In this document: one piece after another, positions 44,597-52,477 of the stretch | How positions within the stretch are numbered: the stretch's first letter is position 1 | How the letters are laid out: each line of letters starts with the position of its first letter | From: Bacteroidetes bacterium GWF2_41_31 | GTDB taxonomy: Bacteria > Bacteroidota > Bacteroidia > Bacteroidales > F082 | DNA: 64,000 bases | Direction: 5' to 3' | NCBI GenBank assembly: GCA_001769215.1 | Contig: MEOL01000007.1 | Location: forward strand, 1 to 64,000 | Position numbers and translations under genes: made by a program | Notes under the pieces: generated by a model | Database searches by the model: none | What the model was told of the DNA's origin: nothing | What the model saw: only the letters and a program-made list of their open reading frames with translations

Positions 44597-45490
44597 TTAC
44601 CTTCTTAGAATGACCACCGTATCATCCGTATCAGGGATATGGATCAGTGAGAACCCCATTTTCCGGGTAAATTCATCCACCGCTTTTACAATACCGGGCC
44701 AGTCGGGGTTGTAGTCGTGGATGAAGATCATGCCACCGGGGGCAAGTCGTGGATAGAAAAATTCCAATCCTGATTTGGTGGGGTGGTATAAATCTGCATC
44801 CATGTTTACCAGGGCAAATTGTTCGTTTTCGGCTTCTATTTGGGTTTGAGAAAAATCTCCCGGATGGAAAATAAATTCTTTTGCATCCAGGCGTTGTTTC
44901 ACTCTTTCGGGAGAAGTGTCGGCAAAGTGGTGTGTTGTATATCCGGCTGCTTTACCGGTTTCTCCTTCCAGGTCTTTTGCCTGAAATCCACTAAAGGTAT
45001 CGAAGAGGTGAAAGGGTCTGGATTCATCCATCAGGTGGAGAATTTCGGCGGAATCACCTTTGTAAACGCCCAATTCGGCAAAACTACCCGGGACGTTTTG
45101 TTTTTTAATTTGTTCCACCGCGAACCACCAGGTAAAAAAACGGATGCTGTCTTTGTAACGGCTTTCTGATTTCTGAAGTGATTTTGAAATATGTCCTGCT
45201 TTCATCTGTTGCTTCCAAAGACGGGGCTGGTAATTTTTTCCAAAGAAAGTTTCGTAGACGTAATACAGAGCAAAGAGGAGAAGTGCCGCAAGGAGAATGA
45301 GTTGGATGGAGTTGACGAGAGGAAAACCTGCCTGGCCGGTAGGCAGGGACCCCGAAAGCCTTCGGGGGAAGTCAGAAGTGGGGAGATTGGAGAGGGAAGT
45401 GGGGAGTTCGAAGCCTGAAGTCAGAAGTCCGAAGTCTGAAGTCGGGAGACTGAAGATCAAAGTGAGCATAATTAGATTTTGCAGGATCAT
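44597..45490 (-). CDS. TylF/macrocin-O-methyltransferase-like protein with repeat-derived N-terminus
   Basis: A 297-residue protein whose C-terminal ~190 residues form a SAM-dependent methyltransferase of the TylF type: FAELGVYKGDSAEIL (SAM-binding), FDTFSGF, ALVNMDADLYHPT and GGMIFIHDYN (metal-binding acidic residues). A membrane helix (about 60-80, SIQLILLAALLLFALYYVY) precedes it. Residues ~14-57 are encoded by the heptanucleotide array and two hairpins, giving low-complexity LPTSDF..LPTSL..LPTGQAG. The ATG at 45490 overlaps the stop of a short upstream frame (ATGA). Because units are seven bases, changes in copy number would shift the frame. Whether the array is translated in the cell is uncertain. 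Confidence 0.78.
   Translation of the reverse strand: MILQNLIMLTLIFSLPTSDFGLLTSGFELPTSLSNLPTSDFPRRLSGSLPTGQAGFPLVNSIQLILLAALLLFALYYVYETFFGKNYQPRLWKQQMKAGHISKSLQKSESRYKDSIRFFTWWFAVEQIKKQNVPGSFAELGVYKGDSAEILHLMDESRPFHLFDTFSGFQAKDLEGETGKAAGYTTHHFADTSPERVKQRLDAKEFIFHPGDFSQTQIEAENEQFALVNMDADLYHPTKSGLEFFYPRLAPGGMIFIHDYNPDWPGIVKAVDEFTRKMGFSLIHIPDTDDTVVILRR
45327..45367. repeat. Two adjacent hairpins of the dispersed palindromic repeat
   Basis: CCTGCCT and AGGCAGG arms (45327-45333 and 45341-45347), then CCCCGAA and TTCGGGG arms (45350-45356 and 45361-45367). They directly precede the heptanucleotide array and match the GGCAGG block at 95-126 and 30521-30540. Confidence 0.8.
45368..45458. repeat. 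Heptanucleotide array inside the methyltransferase gene, 13 units
   Basis: Thirteen seven-base units in exact register on the plus strand (GAAGTCA, GAAGTGG, GGAGATT and similar), the complement of the array at 125-299. It lies within the first 45 codons of the TylF-like frame. Confidence 0.88.
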
Positions 45491-45817
45491 TTGATTTTAT
45501 CTTTAAAGGCGATCATTTGGTTCATAAGGTTGAGGGCGAATTCATATTGTCAATGTCTGAAATATGTTGACCACTTTTAATTAAAAATTAAGTAACAAAA
45601 TTAATTAAAAATGGCAACCAGATAACCAGTCAATCAAATCCGGAAACTATGTTGAAATATGCAAAAATATTTTTACATTTACACTTTAATGAAATCTATG
45701 CTATATGGATAGATAGTAAATTGCCGAAGTTGCGCCAAAGCGGAAATAAGTGCAATCGTATTGTAGTTAGCACGTAGTTGTGGGCCATAATAAAGAACAG
45801 TAGTTAACAAATTATCT
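45491..45817. other. 327-base left border of the accessory island
   Basis: No complete gene. Minus-strand bases 45545-45485 encode a short open stretch (QYEFALNLMNQMIAFKDKIK then TGA) overlapping the methyltransferase ATG as ATGA; it may be the last codons of a lost upstream gene. From about 45560 the sequence turns A/T rich. The end (AGCACGTAGTTGTGGGCC) resembles cassette-like borders farther right. Confidence 0.45.
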
Positions 45818-46894
45818 ATGAGAAAAATTGAAAATGTAATACTAATAATTGCTGGTGTATTCTTTATCTTTTTTATTGTTCAAGTTTTAGTACAAACTGG
45901 TTTTTACTGGTTCGTGAATTTTAAAATAGCATCTGACTGGGCATCTTCTGTTAGTGGCATTCTTGCTTTCTTTAGTTTCGTTTTAATCTACTTTTCCTTT
46001 AAGTACCAACAAAAATCTTTCAATAGGGGCATTATTGAAACCAATTTTTTTGAAAAAGTAAAAATACATAGAGATAATGTACAAACTATGGAACATGAAG
46101 ACCCTGAATCAGAGTCAAAAGAAGATATAAAAATTGTCAGAGGAGTCCGGGTATTTATGTCGTTACTTAATGAATTTAATGTGGCTTTTAGGTCACTTGA
46201 AAGTAGATTAGCAGGGTGGGAAACGGAAAACATATATAAGGATAAGTATGAATATAATACTGAGAAATTAAAACTTGAACTTGCTGGGCTAAACATTGAC
46301 CTCAGACTTTTGAATAAAATTAACATCTCATACCTTGTGCTATATTACGGTGCTACAGTTCAAGGAAAAGAAATGCTCAGAAGTTTCCTTAAAAAGAAAT
46401 ATAATGAAGAATTTGTCGATAGCATAGTTGGTTATTATGAAAGCATGCCTGTTTACTATTCTGAATACCGTAATGAATTCAATTTCAATAATTACGTAAA
46501 TAAAGAAAAAAAATTCAAAAAATATTTTGGCGGACATCAGAATAGATTAGGACACTATTTTAGACATTTGTTTCAAACAGTTAATTACATTAATACACGA
46601 GAAGACTTAACATATAGGGAAAAATATGAATATATTAAAACATATAGAGCGCAATTTTCAACCTATGAACAAGCACTAATATTTATCAATAGTCTTTCGC
46701 AATTAGGTGAAAATTGGGAATTTAATCAAACTGACATTGACTTAAAACTAATTACAAAATATAATCTGATAAAAAATTTATCTAACCGTTTTGTTAGAAA
46801 TATATCTGTGATAGACTTTTATCCGGCTATTGCTTATGAAGTTGAATCCTATGACATTATAAAACGAAAAATATTAGAAAAAAAATACAAATAA
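45818..46894 (+). CDS. Putative phage abortive-infection protein (PutAbiC-like)
   Basis: A 358-residue protein with two N-terminal membrane helices (about 7-29 and 38-60) and a long helical cytosolic part. The pattern ETNFFEKVKIHRDNVQ near residue 73 and LGHYFRHLFQTVNYI with KTYRAQFSTYEQALIFINSL in the C-terminal third match the PutAbiC family, predicted anti-phage proteins thought to kill or arrest infected cells. The gene is markedly A/T rich compared with its neighbours and sits in a cassette-like island. Activity is inferred from family resemblance only. Confidence 0.75.
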   Translation: MRKIENVILIIAGVFFIFFIVQVLVQTGFYWFVNFKIASDWASSVSGILAFFSFVLIYFSFKYQQKSFNRGIIETNFFEKVKIHRDNVQTMEHEDPESESKEDIKIVRGVRVFMSLLNEFNVAFRSLESRLAGWETENIYKDKYEYNTEKLKLELAGLNIDLRLLNKINISYLVLYYGATVQGKEMLRSFLKKKYNEEFVDSIVGYYESMPVYYSEYRNEFNFNNYVNKEKKFKKYFGGHQNRLGHYFRHLFQTVNYINTREDLTYREKYEYIKTYRAQFSTYEQALIFINSLSQLGENWEFNQTDIDLKLITKYNLIKNLSNRFVRNISVIDFYPAIAYEVESYDIIKRKILEKKYK

Positions 46895-46974
46895 TTACGG
46901 CCTACAACACTGCAAATACTTTATGGCGGGTTTCGGTCTGAATATGAACATTTTAGTTCCAAATAAAAATCATC

Positions 46975-47006
46975 GTGGACAGAAAGATTTGTCTTTTAAA
47001 GTCCAC
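46975..47006. repeat. Hairpin in the island intergenic region
   Basis: GTGGAC (46975-46980) and GTCCAC (47001-47006) arms enclose an inner AAAGA/TCTTT pairing. It lies in the 183-base spacer between the PutAbiC-like gene and the next gene, which begins CTACAACAC and ends in a GCAAACGG motif, a layout similar to the spacer at 48174-48271 but more degenerate. Confidence 0.5.
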
Positions 47007-47077
47007 CACAAAGCATATGTTGCCCTTAATGCAAACGGATAAAAATTAGACTAAGTAATAATTTAAAATGTAATACG

Positions 47078-48151
47078 ATGAAGAAAAATATTTTGATTTT
47101 CACAATCCTAATCATAACAACAAGTGGATTAATTTATGGTCAAGATTTTCGAAAAGCAAACTGGGGAATGACAAAAGCCCAAGTTAAACAAACAGAGACA
47201 AGTGAGATACTAAAAGAAACAGATGAATTGCTTTCTTATAAATCGGAATTGGCAGGTTATAAGAGTCTCGTTATCTATATTTTTGCTGGCGACAAATTGA
47301 CTAGAGCCAAATATTCAATAATTGAAGAACATTCAAATAAGAACGATTATATGACAGATTACAATTCAATAAAAGGAATGTTGGAGAAGAAATACGGAAC
47401 ACCAAAGGACGATGAGAAAGTATGGAAAAATGATTTATACAAGGAGGATTATTCTCAATGGGGATTTGCGGTAAGTCTTGGGCATTTAATGTATTATTCT
47501 TCATGGGAAAATGACAGAACAAGCATATTTTTCTTATTAAATGGTGAAAATTATGAATTGAAAACAGTTATTGAATATACAAGTAAAGAATTAGGTTCTG
47601 TTGAAGATGAAATGAGAGATAAAGAAGCATTATCGAATTTTTCAGATACTGGATTTAGAACAAGTAATTGGGCGGCTACAATTTCTGATGTAAAATCTAA
47701 TGAAAAATTAGCAGTAATTGACGAAAGTAGTTCTTTATTGGCTTATGAAACAACCATTTCAAATATCAAAACAATTGTAGGCTATTTGTTTACTGAAGAG
47801 AAACTAACAACAGGTCGTTATCTTGCAACAGAAGAACACTCAAATAAGAATGACTATATAAATGATTATAACACGCTAAAAGACTTGTTGGAAAAAAAAT
47901 ACGGGAAACCCCAAAAGGACAATAAAATATGGAAAAATGACCTTTATCAAGACGATTATTCACAATGGGGTTTTGCTGTGAGTTTAGGACACCTTTTATA
48001 TTATTCAACTTGGGAAACGGAAAAATCAGAAATTACAATAATGTTATCAGGCGAGAATTATAAGACACAATTAATGATAGAGTATGAAAGTATAGAACTA
48101 AAAGGATTTAAAGAAAAAGCAAATGAGAAGAAAAATCTGAATGACTTTTAG
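47078..48151 (+). CDS. Exported protein with two tandem copies of an unknown domain
   Basis: A 357-residue protein not recognised. After a signal peptide (ending LIYGQ, about residue 22) it consists of two copies of a ~150-residue domain, about 24-175 and 193-345. Shared landmarks are (A/S)NW, EEHSNKNDY, LEKKYG.P..D.K.WKNDLY..DYSQWGFAVSLGHL.YYS.WE and GENY. The second half of each copy is nearly identical, so the duplication is recent or under constraint. A/T rich, in the accessory island. Confidence 0.75.
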   Translation: MKKNILIFTILIITTSGLIYGQDFRKANWGMTKAQVKQTETSEILKETDELLSYKSELAGYKSLVIYIFAGDKLTRAKYSIIEEHSNKNDYMTDYNSIKGMLEKKYGTPKDDEKVWKNDLYKEDYSQWGFAVSLGHLMYYSSWENDRTSIFFLLNGENYELKTVIEYTSKELGSVEDEMRDKEALSNFSDTGFRTSNWAATISDVKSNEKLAVIDESSSLLAYETTISNIKTIVGYLFTEEKLTTGRYLATEEHSNKNDYINDYNTLKDLLEKKYGKPQKDNKIWKNDLYQDDYSQWGFAVSLGHLLYYSTWETEKSEITIMLSGENYKTQLMIEYESIELKGFKEKANEKKNLNDF

Positions 48152-48173
48152 TAAGAATTACTACACTCAACAC

Positions 48174-48271
48174 GCAATAAAAAACATAGGGCATAAAGTG
48201 CTAAATTTAAACGACATAACATTTAATACTTGATAGATATGTGCTTCGAAATGCCCTACATTTCTTATTGC
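48174..48271. repeat. 98-base imperfect palindrome with attC-like layout
   Basis: Arms of 21 bases (48174-48194 and 48251-48271) match at 18 of 21 positions, starting GCAATAA and ending TAGGGCAT. The left arm is preceded by CTCAACAC and the right arm is followed by CAAACCGTTGGCAAC; TTGCCAA/TTGGCAA (48268-48274 and 48279-48285) form a further small palindrome. Folded single-stranded, this would resemble a recombination site of a gene cassette. No integrase is in the window. Confidence 0.6.
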
Positions 48272-48302
48272 CAAACCGTTGGCAACCATAAAAAATACGA
48301 CC

Positions 48303-48334
48303 CTTGACAGATTCAAGTAAATTGTTTATTTTTG
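48303..48334 (+). promoter_or_regulatory. Promoter and possible operator of the toxin-antitoxin pair
   Basis: TTGAC at 48304-48308 and TATTTTTG at 48327-48334, with 20 bases between TTG and TA, fit the consensus. The -33 element lies inside the inverted repeat CTTGA-CAGAT-TCAAG (48303-48317), a plausible site for antitoxin autorepression. Confidence 0.6.
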
Positions 48335-48354
48335 AATAGTAATTTAAAAAACAG

Positions 48355-48597
48355 ATGATTATGAATATGACATCTCAAATAAAAAACAGCTTGATTTTGA
48401 GAATAAAAGATTCTAAAGACCTGAATTTTCTTATCGCACTTCAGACAATATTTGATTCATCGGAACAATCTCTTTATCAATTATCTACTGAACAGAATGC
48501 TTCAATAATAAAAGGCAGAGAAGATATTAAAAATGGAGATTATATTGAGAATGACCAATTAATGGATGAGATGAAAAAATGGCTAACAAAAGAATAA
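48355..48597 (+). CDS. Antitoxin of a ParE/RelE-type pair
   Basis: An 80-residue acidic protein (starts possible at 48355, 48361 or 48367). The beginning (SQIKNSLILRIKDSKDLNFLIALQTIFD) and the end (IIKGREDIKNGDYIENDQLMDEMKKWLTKE) have the pattern of small antitoxins paired with ParE-like toxins, the C-terminus being the toxin-binding part. Its last 19 bases overlap the toxin start, as usual for such pairs. Confidence 0.78.
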   Translation: MIMNMTSQIKNSLILRIKDSKDLNFLIALQTIFDSSEQSLYQLSTEQNASIIKGREDIKNGDYIENDQLMDEMKKWLTKE

Positions 48598-48779
48598 TTT
48601 GGTCAACTGGTGCAAGTAGAGAATTGAAACAAATTCTTGAATATTTTAATCAACGGAATAAAAGCACTCGCTATAGTTTAAATCTGCTTAACGATATTGA
48701 ATATTTAACCAATAATCTTTCGAAAAATGAATTAATTGGAAGATTGGGCTTTCCCATTTTTGAGCGTCGCAGATGCTGA
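48579..48779 (+). pseudogene. Truncated ParE/RelE-family toxin
   Basis: Sixty-six codons of a ParE-like toxin (normally ~95). IIWSTGASRELKQILEYFNQRN is the family N-terminus. The frame stops at 48777-48779; one frame over, bases from 48773 encode MLIKGNI, matching the conserved core strand of the family, so a single-base indel broke the frame. What would follow is lost at the border with folC (48808). The toxin is probably inactive. Confidence 0.78.
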
Positions 48780-48807
48780 TAAAAGGAAATATTCCGTCTC
48801 CCACCTC

Positions 48808-50106
48808 TTAAACTATCTCCGCTACCACAAAAGTACTTCCTCCAACGTAAATTACATCATTTCCTCCGGCATTGTTAACCGCTGCATTGTAAGCCTGACG
48901 CACAGAATGATAGGTTTTACCGTTGAGTCCGGCCTTAAAAGCTTCCTCACTTAGCTGTTCCACATCGCGCCCACGCGGAATATCGGGTTTGCAAAAATAG
49001 TAGGTTGCATTTTTTGGTAAAAGATTGAGAATAGAAAAAGCATCTTTGTCGTTCACCATCCCGAAAACCATGTGAAGCTTATCGTACCTTAGCTGGACCA
49101 ACTGATTGACAACAGCTTTGATGCCATCCACATTGTGGGCAGTATCGGCAATGGTAAACGGGTGTTTTTGCAGAATCTGCCACCGTCCCATTAATCCAGT
49201 GTTTCCTATCACATTTTCAATTCCTTCACCCACTTGTTTGTTTTCTAATTGAATACAACCATGGGCCCTGAGGATTTCGATGGTCTGCACTACCGTGCAG
49301 AGATTTTCCATCTGATAATGACCCAACAAGGGCAAATTCAGTGCGTCCAGGTAGGGAAGGTTTTTATACCAGATGTCGCAGGGTTGCACAGATGAATCGC
49401 GGGTTTGCAGTCTGCGCACATCTACCTGGTCCTCTGCAAAATAGATTTCCGAACCACCTTCCTCTGCTTTATTGATAAAGACCTGTTTGGTTTCGGGCTG
49501 ACGTTTGCCAATGACTACAGGAATTCCGGCTTTAATAATCCCGGCTTTCTCACCGGCAATTTTCTCCAGTGTATCGCCCAGAAATGCGGTGTGATCGAAT
49601 CCGATATTGGTGATCACGGAAATCAGGGGTTCGCATCGGTTGGTGGAATCGAGCCTGCCACCCATCCCGGTTTCGAGTACTACGAAGTCTACTTTTTCAT
49701 GTGCAAAATAATCGAATGCCAACCCCACTGTCATCTCAAAAAAGGACGATTGGATGATATTGAAAATGGCTTGGTGTTTTTCCACGAAAGTGACTACAGC
49801 GTCTTCGGTGATCACCTGTCCATTGACTCTGATACGTTCTCTGAAATCTTTCAGATGAGGACTGGTATAGAGTCCTGTTTTATATCCGGCCTCCTGTAAG
49901 ATGCTGGCGATCATGTGCGAAACGCTGCCTTTTCCATTGGTTCCGGCAATGTGGATGGCTTTAAGCTGTTTCTCAGGATGATCCAACGCCTGCAAAAGTA
50001 CATCCGTATTATCGAGGTTGGCTTTGTAGGCGGCTTGGCCCACGCGTTGGTACATGGGTAATTGCTCAAAAAGCCATTGTAAGGTTTCTTTATAGTTCAT
50101 GGGCAT
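48808..50106 (-). CDS. folC: Folylpolyglutamate synthase / dihydrofolate synthase
   Basis: A 432-residue Mur-ligase-type enzyme adding glutamate to dihydropteroate and to folates. The P-loop is GTNGKGS (55-61), followed by TGLYTSPHL, ETGMGGRLDSTN, TNIGFDHTAFLGDT and the C-terminal domain with DTAHN and HMVFGMVNDKD. Last gene of the exbB-exbD-tonB-folC cluster, 19 bases after the TonB-like gene. Confidence 0.96.
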   Translation of the reverse strand: MPMNYKETLQWLFEQLPMYQRVGQAAYKANLDNTDVLLQALDHPEKQLKAIHIAGTNGKGSVSHMIASILQEAGYKTGLYTSPHLKDFRERIRVNGQVITEDAVVTFVEKHQAIFNIIQSSFFEMTVGLAFDYFAHEKVDFVVLETGMGGRLDSTNRCEPLISVITNIGFDHTAFLGDTLEKIAGEKAGIIKAGIPVVIGKRQPETKQVFINKAEEGGSEIYFAEDQVDVRRLQTRDSSVQPCDIWYKNLPYLDALNLPLLGHYQMENLCTVVQTIEILRAHGCIQLENKQVGEGIENVIGNTGLMGRWQILQKHPFTIADTAHNVDGIKAVVNQLVQLRYDKLHMVFGMVNDKDAFSILNLLPKNATYYFCKPDIPRGRDVEQLSEEAFKAGLNGKTYHSVRQAYNAAVNNAGGNDVIYVGGSTFVVAEIV

Positions 50107-50125
50107 TCCCGGAGGGGTGCTCCGG

Positions 50126-51016
50126 CTATTTCATGATAATAAAATTGTAGGTGATGGTACCCCGTTGTAAATCAGCAGCTTGTTGGTCTTTGGTAAAGGT
50201 GGAATTTAACGCTGCATCAATGGCTACCTGACGCAGGGTAGCATCCAGTACGGTAGTCCCTTTGGGATTTACCTGTGCTTTTTTCACATTCCCATCCCTG
50301 TCCACCCAGATTGAAACCACCACCGAGCCCTGTTCTGTCACTTTTGGTGATGGTGTTTCCAGATGTACACTTCCTCTTCCGCCAAGGAAAAACGAAGGTC
50401 CGTTGCCTTTTCCACCCCGGCCATCATATTTCTCACTGTCCTTGTCACCATGGGGTTTTCCCTGATCACCGGGACCATCGGTTATGCCCTGGCTGCTGCC
50501 GGTTTTGGCATTTGAAGTCCCTTTGTACAAAGCCCGGCTGTTGACCACAGGTTTTGGTTCCTCAACCACCACATCTTCTACAGGCGTCTCCTGTTGAAGA
50601 ACGATGGTGTCTATCGGTTTTTCTTCTGGTTTCTTCTCAAGTATTTTCTCTGGTTCAGGCTTAACCTCTGGTTTCTTTTCCGGCTTTTTGGGCTTTTCTA
50701 CTATTTTTTTTTCTTCAATAACGGGTGCTTCTTCAATGTCCTGACTGATTATTTCTTCTTCTATCAACTCAGGCTCAGGTTCGGGGGGCGTTGTAATTTC
50801 TTTGGGTTGAGGGGCAGGGGTTGACAGAGGCGGTGGATTGTCTTCCTGTATCACCCCCGATCCACGGTCATCGTATCCCAGGTTTACTTCCACTCCTTCT
50901 TCTCCGGGCAAAGGAAGCGGTGTGCGTAAGGCAATAAAGAACAAGGCCACCAATAAAATCAGGTGTATCATGATGGTACCTGCGACGGCTCTTCTTTTGT
51001 CTTTATTTAGTTTCAT
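50126..51016 (-). CDS. TonB-like energy transducer
   Basis: A 296-residue protein: cytosolic start, one membrane helix (about 12-29), a long Pro/Glu/Lys-rich periplasmic spacer (PAPQPKEITTPPEPEPELI, then PKKPEKKPEVKPEPEKIL) and a C-terminal TonB-like domain (about 215-296; GSVVVSIWVDRDGNVKKAQVNPKGT). It should carry proton-motive energy from ExbB/ExbD to outer-membrane receptors. Confidence 0.88.
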   Translation of the reverse strand: MKLNKDKRRAVAGTIMIHLILLVALFFIALRTPLPLPGEEGVEVNLGYDDRGSGVIQEDNPPPLSTPAPQPKEITTPPEPEPELIEEEIISQDIEEAPVIEEKKIVEKPKKPEKKPEVKPEPEKILEKKPEEKPIDTIVLQQETPVEDVVVEEPKPVVNSRALYKGTSNAKTGSSQGITDGPGDQGKPHGDKDSEKYDGRGGKGNGPSFFLGGRGSVHLETPSPKVTEQGSVVVSIWVDRDGNVKKAQVNPKGTTVLDATLRQVAIDAALNSTFTKDQQAADLQRGTITYNFIIMK

Positions 51017-51032
51017 GGTGCTTAATCATCCA

Positions 51033-51446
51033 TTATCGTTTGGGCGAGGTAGCCAGAATCACTTTATGTTGGGTGTTGTTTTTTTTGTTGATTTCGTTTA
51101 TGGCATCAATCACCACCACGATATCCTGAACCGGTACCGTCTTATCTGACCTCAGAACCACCGAAGCAGCCTGTTCGTTTCTGATCAGGCCAAACAATAC
51201 ATTTTCGAGGTTGGTTGGATCCACTTTTCTTTCTTCCACGTAAATGTCGCGATCTTTGTTCACATAAACCGTCACCGTTTGCTTCGACATGGTCTTGCTT
51301 TGGCTGCTGGGCAAAAGCAATTTGATGGCATTTGGCGCGACAAGGGTTGAGGTAAGCATGAAAAAAATAAGCAACAGGAAAACAATGTCCGACATGGATG
51401 CCATGCTGAAATTGGTGTCGCGTTTATTTCGCATTTGAATAGCCAT
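51033..51446 (-). CDS. exbD: Biopolymer transporter ExbD/TolR
   Basis: A 137-residue protein with one helix (MASMSDIVFLLLIFFMLTSTLVAP) bearing the proton-conducting Asp in SDIVFLL, and a periplasmic domain with KDRDIYVEERKV and VVLRSDKTVPVQDIVVVIDA. It lies between exbB and the tonB-like gene. Confidence 0.94.
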   Translation of the reverse strand: MAIQMRNKRDTNFSMASMSDIVFLLLIFFMLTSTLVAPNAIKLLLPSSQSKTMSKQTVTVYVNKDRDIYVEERKVDPTNLENVLFGLIRNEQAASVVLRSDKTVPVQDIVVVIDAINEINKKNNTQHKVILATSPKR

Positions 51447-51455
51447 AATCTTCTG

Positions 51456-52142
51456 TTATTTGGCAGGTTCGTTGAGTACATCCATAAATTCGGTGGCGGT
51501 AATTTCGAGTGTGTATACCACCGACTGAACCCTGGATACCAGAATGTTGTAGAAAATATAGGCTGCAATACCAACGATTAAACCACCCACGGTGGTTATC
51601 ATGGCCTGGTAAATGCCTTGCGACAGCAGCTCGATGTTGATGTTGTTTCCTGCCATCGACATGTCATAGAAAGCACGGATCATTCCAATGACTGTTCCAA
51701 GAAATCCCAGCATCGGTGCAGCTCCGGCAATGGTTGCCAGACCCGCCACGTTCTTTTCCAAATTAGAAATTTCCAATTTTCCGGAATTTTCGATGGCGGT
51801 GCTGATGTCGTTCAAAGGACGGCCAATACGCGAAAGCCCTTTGCTGATCATCCGCCCGATAGGGGAATTGTTAGCCAGGCATAAAGCCTGAGCCGATTCA
51901 AGTTTCCCATTGAGGATAAAATTTCGAATATTGTTCATGAACCCTTTGTCCTGCTTTCTGGCCTTGCCTATAACCAGGAGCCGCTCGAAAAAAATATAAA
52001 ACGCGATCACCGAAAGCACGCCCAAAATGACCATGATCGACCCGCCTTTCATCACCAGATCAAGAATGGGTAAGGTAATTTCACCTTCACCACCAATAAT
52101 AGCAGCAGGTTCCTGAATTTGCAAAATGATTCCTGTTATCAT
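51456..52142 (-). CDS. exbB: MotA/TolQ/ExbB proton channel protein
   Basis: A 228-residue protein with three membrane helices (about 33-52, 140-165, 180-200). AAPMLGFLGTVIGMIRAFYDMS and GIYQAMITTVGGLIVGIAAYIFYN are the channel motifs with the Thr residues lining the proton path. First gene of the cluster. Confidence 0.94.
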   Translation of the reverse strand: MITGIILQIQEPAAIIGGEGEITLPILDLVMKGGSIMVILGVLSVIAFYIFFERLLVIGKARKQDKGFMNNIRNFILNGKLESAQALCLANNSPIGRMISKGLSRIGRPLNDISTAIENSGKLEISNLEKNVAGLATIAGAAPMLGFLGTVIGMIRAFYDMSMAGNNINIELLSQGIYQAMITTVGGLIVGIAAYIFYNILVSRVQSVVYTLEITATEFMDVLNEPAK

Positions 52143-52477
52143 AGGATTAATTTCTGAATAAAAATGTAAAATTAGTTCAATTCAACTTTCTCCTTTTTCC
52201 GGAGATTGGTATTTGTAAACAAACTCCTGTTAATACAAACTCTGTTTTGCGGGTGTTATTATGTTGGCTTAGAAAATATCTGATCCTAAAGAACAGATGG
52301 GATTTGGCATCAATGGGTTTTTTTATGCGATTTGAACTGATGCCGGGGAGATAAAAAAAAAGAATTGAGATACGAAAGAAGGAATTGAAACCTTATCTCA
52401 TTCTTCATTTTATTATTTTAATAATATTACTCATTAATCTGTAATTTTATCTCCTTTCAATCGTCTGGTGTAATGAT
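52143..52477. other. 335-base divergent intergenic region
   Basis: Lies between exbB and the ECF sigma gene, which face away from each other. A/T rich, with a run of A near 52355 and many poly-A/T tracts. No promoter meeting the TTG/TAnnTTTG pattern was identified with confidence, and no gene. Confidence 0.5.
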
